9,177 nt of DNA from Deltaproteobacteria bacterium. GTDB taxonomy: Bacteria > Myxococcota > Polyangia > Haliangiales > Haliangiaceae. Both the position numbers and the translations under genes were made by a program. Position 1 is the first letter of the stretch, and the number at the start of each line of letters is the position of its first letter. Below the pieces are notes generated by a model. That model had not been told where the DNA came from. It did not search any database and saw only the letters and a list, made by a program, of their open reading frames with translations. The DNA lies in assembly GCA_018262455.1 (NCBI GenBank), contig JAGSPR010000276.1, forward strand, positions 1 to 9,177, given 5' to 3'. Shown here piece by piece: positions 6,765 through 9,177 of this stretch.

Positions 6765-7820
6765 CTACTGCTTGGGCGGCTCGGCCGCTGCAGAGCCATT
6801 CGAGGGCGGGGAATCCTGCGCGGGAGGTTGCCCTCCGTCAAGCATGGATAACAGTTGATTGACGTCGACCATGTCGAGGGCGACGCGGAACCGGACGTTG
6901 CTGCCGGAACTGGTGATCGCGACCTTGTTCACCACGGTCCCGAGAGACTTGGCCTGGGCAACCATGCCCAGCAGCTTCTTCTGGTCGTTCACGTACGATT
7001 CCAGCTGCTTGGCATCCTCGGGGGACGCCATGATGGCGCCGAGCTCGAGCTTGGCACCCTCGGTGGGATCGATCGAACCGACAAACGCCGAGGGACCTGC
7101 CTTGAGGCCCCCGAGCACGCCGACGAGGCCTTTGCGGACCCGCTCATCCACCCGGCCCACACCCCAGATCGGGGCGTTCTGGTTGGTTTGCTTGAGCCAC
7201 ACCGCCAGCTCGGGGTGGTCGATCGCCTTCTTGCCGGCACCGATCGCCTCGACGACATAGGCCTCGGTCGTCCCGAGCACCACGGTGTCCGCGCGTCCGA
7301 ACGAGAAGTACATGACCCGCGCGCCATCCTTCACCTCGTAGACGGTGCGCCCCGCGACGTCGCGGCCCGTGACGCTGCCGCCCCCCTTGCCGACGAGCTT
7401 GCCGATGCAGTCGGCGAGATCATGCTCGGGGATCGTGCCGGTTGCCACCATCAAGGCCGGCCCGGTACCCGCCCGACCACCCGGGGGCGTCGGACCGAGC
7501 GCCAGCATCACGTGCTTCACCTGCCTGGCGATGTCGAGCTTGCAGCCGTCGCGGACCTGCGCCCACTTCTGGGCGAGCGTCGGGTCACGGAGTAGCAGCT
7601 GATCGACCGCACGCGCCACGATCGGCGAGTCGGCGAGCTTGCCGACATCGGCGCCGATGATGACCTCGGCGTTCGAGGGCACCGCGGCGAGACCGGTGAC
7701 CTCGGGAGGAGGTCCGCTCGGCCCGTCCGACTTCTTGCCGCAAGCAGCCGCCAGTAGCGCGCTCCCGGCGAGGAGCGCGAGCAGCACACGGGCTGGTCTG
7801 GATGTAGAGCGAGGAAGCAC
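6765..7820 (-). CDS. Lipoprotein B, diverged member of the two-cysteine lipoprotein family (351 aa)
   Basis: GTG start at 7820; an in-frame stop at 7827-7829 excludes anything longer, and no Shine-Dalgarno is visible, suggesting translational coupling to the gene ending 17 bases upstream. The signal has basic residues 4-11, a Leu/Ala core and lipobox A-A-A-Cys27 followed by GKK. A short Pro/Ser/Gly linker leads to 'VPSNAEVIIGADVGKLADSP' (48-66), which matches the entry motif of lipoproteins A and C ('LPVDSEVV'). Two further Cys, C93 ('RDGCKLD') and C138 ('LADCIGKL'), fall where A and C have theirs. Later segments 'RADTVVLGTTEAYVVEAI' and 'LELGAIMASPEDAKQLESYV' occupy the places of A's 'VNDTTALMVMG' and 'LRMRLDSADQATQIAQM'. 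The AFDK and GFKP motifs are absent. The C-terminus is a Pro/Ser/Ala-rich tail from about residue 329. Function unknown; a periplasmic-facing, lipid-anchored protein. Confidence 0.87.
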   Translation of the reverse strand: MLPRSTSRPARVLLALLAGSALLAAACGKKSDGPSGPPPEVTGLAAVPSNAEVIIGADVGKLADSPIVARAVDQLLLRDPTLAQKWAQVRDGCKLDIARQVKHVMLALGPTPPGGRAGTGPALMVATGTIPEHDLADCIGKLVGKGGGSVTGRDVAGRTVYEVKDGARVMYFSFGRADTVVLGTTEAYVVEAIGAGKKAIDHPELAVWLKQTNQNAPIWGVGRVDERVRKGLVGVLGGLKAGPSAFVGSIDPTEGAKLELGAIMASPEDAKQLESYVNDQKKLLGMVAQAKSLGTVVNKVAITSSGSNVRFRVALDMVDVNQLLSMLDGGQPPAQDSPPSNGSAAAEPPKQ

Positions 7821-7837
7821 GCGCGATCAACGGTTTG

Positions 7838-8902
7838 CTACGGGCCACCCATGCTGCCCATGCCGCCCATCCCGCCCAGCAGGCCGCCAAACTGCTTGAT
7901 CAGCGACTGCAGCTTCGCGTTCGACAGCGCGATCGAGACCTTGACGTCCGCGCCATCGCTCACGATGTCGAGCTTGTCGAACATGCTCGCAGCGCCTGCC
8001 GCCTGGCTCTTGCCCATCTGCGCGATCTGCGTGGCCTGATCGGCCGAGTCGAGGCGCATCCGGAGGTCGAGCGTCAGCCCGTCGGTGACGTTGAGCGAGC
8101 CGAACACGGCCTTGGGCTTGAAGCCCATCGCCGCGGCCTTGTCGAACGCCTTCGAGTTGCCGTTCATCAGGAGCCACATCGAGTCCTGAATGTTGATCTT
8201 GGAGTACATCTCGACGAACGCGGCGGAGGATTTGAGGGTCGACGTGCCCGCGGCGGCGGCCTTGATGCCGTCCTTGGTCGCGTTCGCGCCCATCACCATC
8301 AGCGCGGTCGTGTCGTTGACGAACTGGAACGCGACCGTGTCGCCGCCCTTGTTGGACTTGATGATGATGATGTCGCCATCACGCGTGACCTCGGCATCCT
8401 TCTTCGCCTCGGCCTTCATCTTCTCGAAGCAGTCCATCACCTTCGCCTTCTCGGCGCCGTGGACCACGATGACGCCGTCCGGCTTGGTAGCGCCGATGCC
8501 CTTCATGCCGATCGAGACGGTCTTGACCGCCTGGAGCGGATCGAAGCCGCACTGCGTCTTGAACTCGTTGAGCTTGGTCTGGAAGTCGCCCTTCATCATC
8601 AGGGGCTCGACGAACTGCTTGAACAGCTGGCTCTGCTGGAGCTGGGAGAAGTTGAGCCCCATGACGACCTCGGAATCGACCGGCAACAGCGACAGATCGT
8701 CGCCAGTCGCGGTGGGCGAGACCTTCGACGTCGACGGCACGCCCGCGGGCGGGGCCGGCTTCTCCGCCGTCGCCTTCGGATCGACCTTGGTGTCACCCGA
8801 GCCAGAGGCCGCCGGAGCCTTGTCTTCCTTCTTGCACGACGCGAGGCCGATGAGGCCGACCGAGAGCAACCCTGCAACGAGCCAACCACGATTGCGGACC
8901 AT
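7838..8902 (-). CDS. Lipoprotein A of the paralogous two-cysteine lipoprotein family (354 aa)
   Basis: ATG at 8902 with a strong AAGGAG seven bases upstream; probably the first gene of the operon. Signal residues 1-22 end in lipobox L-A-S-Cys23, then KKEDK. A Lys/Pro/Ala/Ser linker spans about 24-68. The core begins 'LLPVDSEVVMGL' (72-83), followed by 'CGFDPLQAVK' (Cys118), 'KPDGVIVVHG', 'MDCFEKMKAEA' (Cys158), 'AFDKAAAMGFKP' (252-263) and 'DQATQIAQM' (288-296). The two Cys are 40 residues apart, exactly as in lipoprotein C, and are the only non-lipid Cys in the mature protein, so a disulfide is likely. Unlike C, it continues past 'FGGLLGG' with a Gly/Met tail (343-353). The family is not recognised; the beta-strand/helix alternation suggests a duplicated alpha/beta fold. 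No enzymatic motif is seen. Confidence 0.88.
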   Translation of the reverse strand: MVRNRGWLVAGLLSVGLIGLASCKKEDKAPAASGSGDTKVDPKATAEKPAPPAGVPSTSKVSPTATGDDLSLLPVDSEVVMGLNFSQLQQSQLFKQFVEPLMMKGDFQTKLNEFKTQCGFDPLQAVKTVSIGMKGIGATKPDGVIVVHGAEKAKVMDCFEKMKAEAKKDAEVTRDGDIIIIKSNKGGDTVAFQFVNDTTALMVMGANATKDGIKAAAAGTSTLKSSAAFVEMYSKINIQDSMWLLMNGNSKAFDKAAAMGFKPKAVFGSLNVTDGLTLDLRMRLDSADQATQIAQMGKSQAAGAASMFDKLDIVSDGADVKVSIALSNAKLQSLIKQFGGLLGGMGGMGSMGGP

Positions 8903-8909
8903 TGATAAT

Positions 8910-8915
8910 CTCCTT
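8910..8915 (-). promoter_or_regulatory. Strong ribosome binding site of lipoprotein A
   Basis: Read on the minus strand this is AAGGAG, seven bases before the ATG at 8900-8902. It is the best Shine-Dalgarno in the minus-strand gene run and fixes the start of the first gene. Confidence 0.8.
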
Positions 8916-8954
8916 GGGGCCGCGAGGGCCGACAGACTGGGGCCCGAAAGGGCC
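8916..8954 (-). repeat. Two similar tandem GGCC hairpins in the leader of lipoprotein A
   Basis: Two related units lie next to each other. The first pairs GGCC 8918-8921 with GGCC 8927-8930 around a five-base loop. The second pairs GGCCC 8941-8945 with GGGCC 8950-8954 around a four-base loop. On the plus strand both read GGGGCC(C), then G-N-(N/A)-A, then GGGCCG. The first begins immediately upstream of the AAGGAG ribosome binding site in the transcript. They could modulate translation or simply be GC-rich sequence. Confidence 0.45.
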
Positions 8955-9046
8955 GGACGCGATCAGAGTTCCTCACGACGAGGACCGCGGGACGTATAAC
9001 ACCTTGGCCGAGGGTGCGCCATGCCCCGAATTCAACCGTGTTTCAT

Positions 9047-9068
9047 CGATCCCCGACCGGAAGGATCG
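9047..9068. repeat. Perfect six-base inverted repeat, possible hairpin or operator
   Basis: CGATCC (9047-9052) and GGATCG (9063-9068) are perfect complements with a ten-base spacer. It lies about 55 bases after the stop of the partial minus-strand gene. There is no T-run on either side in either direction, so it is not a clear intrinsic terminator; an operator is another option. Confidence 0.3.
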
Positions 9069-9122
9069 GTGGACGCCGGCCGACAATCTTTGACGATCCG
9101 CGACGTTCGAGGACCGGTCAGG

Positions 9123-9177
9123 TCAGGGTTTGCCACCCAGCGTCGGCGCGAACTGTGCAACCAGTGCCTTCACCTTC
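9123..9177 (-). CDS. C-terminal end of an upstream minus-strand gene, possibly a fourth family lipoprotein
   Basis: Reading leftwards from the window edge gives KVKALVAQFAPTLGGKP and then TGA (9125 to 9123). The codons are high-GC at third positions like neighbouring genes, and the peptide is plausible as an amphipathic C-terminal helix. It lines up with the end of lipoprotein A (KLQSLIKQFGGLLGG), sharing K, L, QF and LGG at the same spacing, and with the LFGGLLGP end of lipoprotein C. Only 17 residues are visible, so both the gene call and the family link are tentative. Confidence 0.5.
   Translation of the reverse strand, partial: KVKALVAQFAPTLGGKP

Larger units (their letters stand above)
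8903..9122 (-). promoter_or_regulatory. Leader/promoter region of the minus-strand lipoprotein operon
   Basis: This 220-base stretch separates the partial gene on the right from lipoprotein A and is the longest gap in the window, so the operon promoter should be here. I see no convincing -35/-10 pair. The only AT-rich -10-like element is TTATAC on the minus strand (8999 to 8994), without a matching -35 at normal spacing. A plus-strand open frame at 8902-9093 has no ribosome binding site or protein-like composition and is not called. Confidence 0.4.

Noticed and set aside
8364..8380. Short GATGAT trinucleotide run
   Set aside because: It encodes consecutive Ile residues in a beta strand of lipoprotein A (DGDIIIIKS) and is too short to be a meaningful repeat.
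7835..8905. 356-codon plus-strand open frame antisense to lipoprotein A, and a similar one at 6855-7595 opposite lipoprotein B
   Set aside because: Both are mirror frames of genes with lipoboxes and paralogous matches; the strings of Leu/Asp/Arg/His do not look like a folded protein.
8902..9093. Small plus-strand open frame in the operon leader region
   Set aside because: No ribosome binding site, Pro/Gly/Asp-rich non-repetitive peptide, and it begins on the start codon region of the opposite gene.

Overview
The window is high-GC DNA, with G or C at most third codon positions. It is densely coding and rich in secreted proteins and lipoproteins with Pro/Lys/Ser linkers. Together with the S55-peptidase plus beta-propeller gene pair on the left, this suggests a myxobacterium-like member of the Myxococcota (former Deltaproteobacteria). 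That placement is inference from style and protein families; there is no rRNA or other phylogenetic marker in the window.

Layout: three plus-strand genes (1-3494) converge on five or six minus-strand genes (3525-9177), with only 30 bases between the facing stop codons. Left block: the C-terminal part of a probable SpoIVB-type S55 serine peptidase (1-603); a 712-residue exported beta-propeller protein with C-terminal Fn3/Ig-like domains (637-2775); and a 221-residue lipoprotein of unknown function, rich in aromatic residues (2829-3494).

Right block, transcribed from 8902 leftwards with gaps of 17, 27, 19 and 35 bases, so probably one operon: lipoprotein A (7838-8902), lipoprotein B (6765-7820), a small Lys/Ala-tailed basic protein (6291-6737), an exported calcineurin-like metallophosphoesterase with two N-terminal beta domains (4547-6271), and lipoprotein C (3525-4511). 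A and C are clear paralogues and B is a diverged relative. All three have a lipobox, a disordered linker, an 'xPxxxEV' entry motif and one conserved cysteine pair. The last 55 bases on the right end an upstream minus-strand gene whose C-terminus resembles that of A, so the paralogue array may continue outside the window.

Taken together, this is a cell-envelope region. The lipoprotein family, the phosphoesterase and the basic, possibly nucleoid-associated, protein appear to be co-expressed. I cannot name a pathway. The most interesting element is the tandem family of two-cysteine lipoproteins. I saw no tRNA, rRNA, CRISPR, insertion sequence or phage feature.
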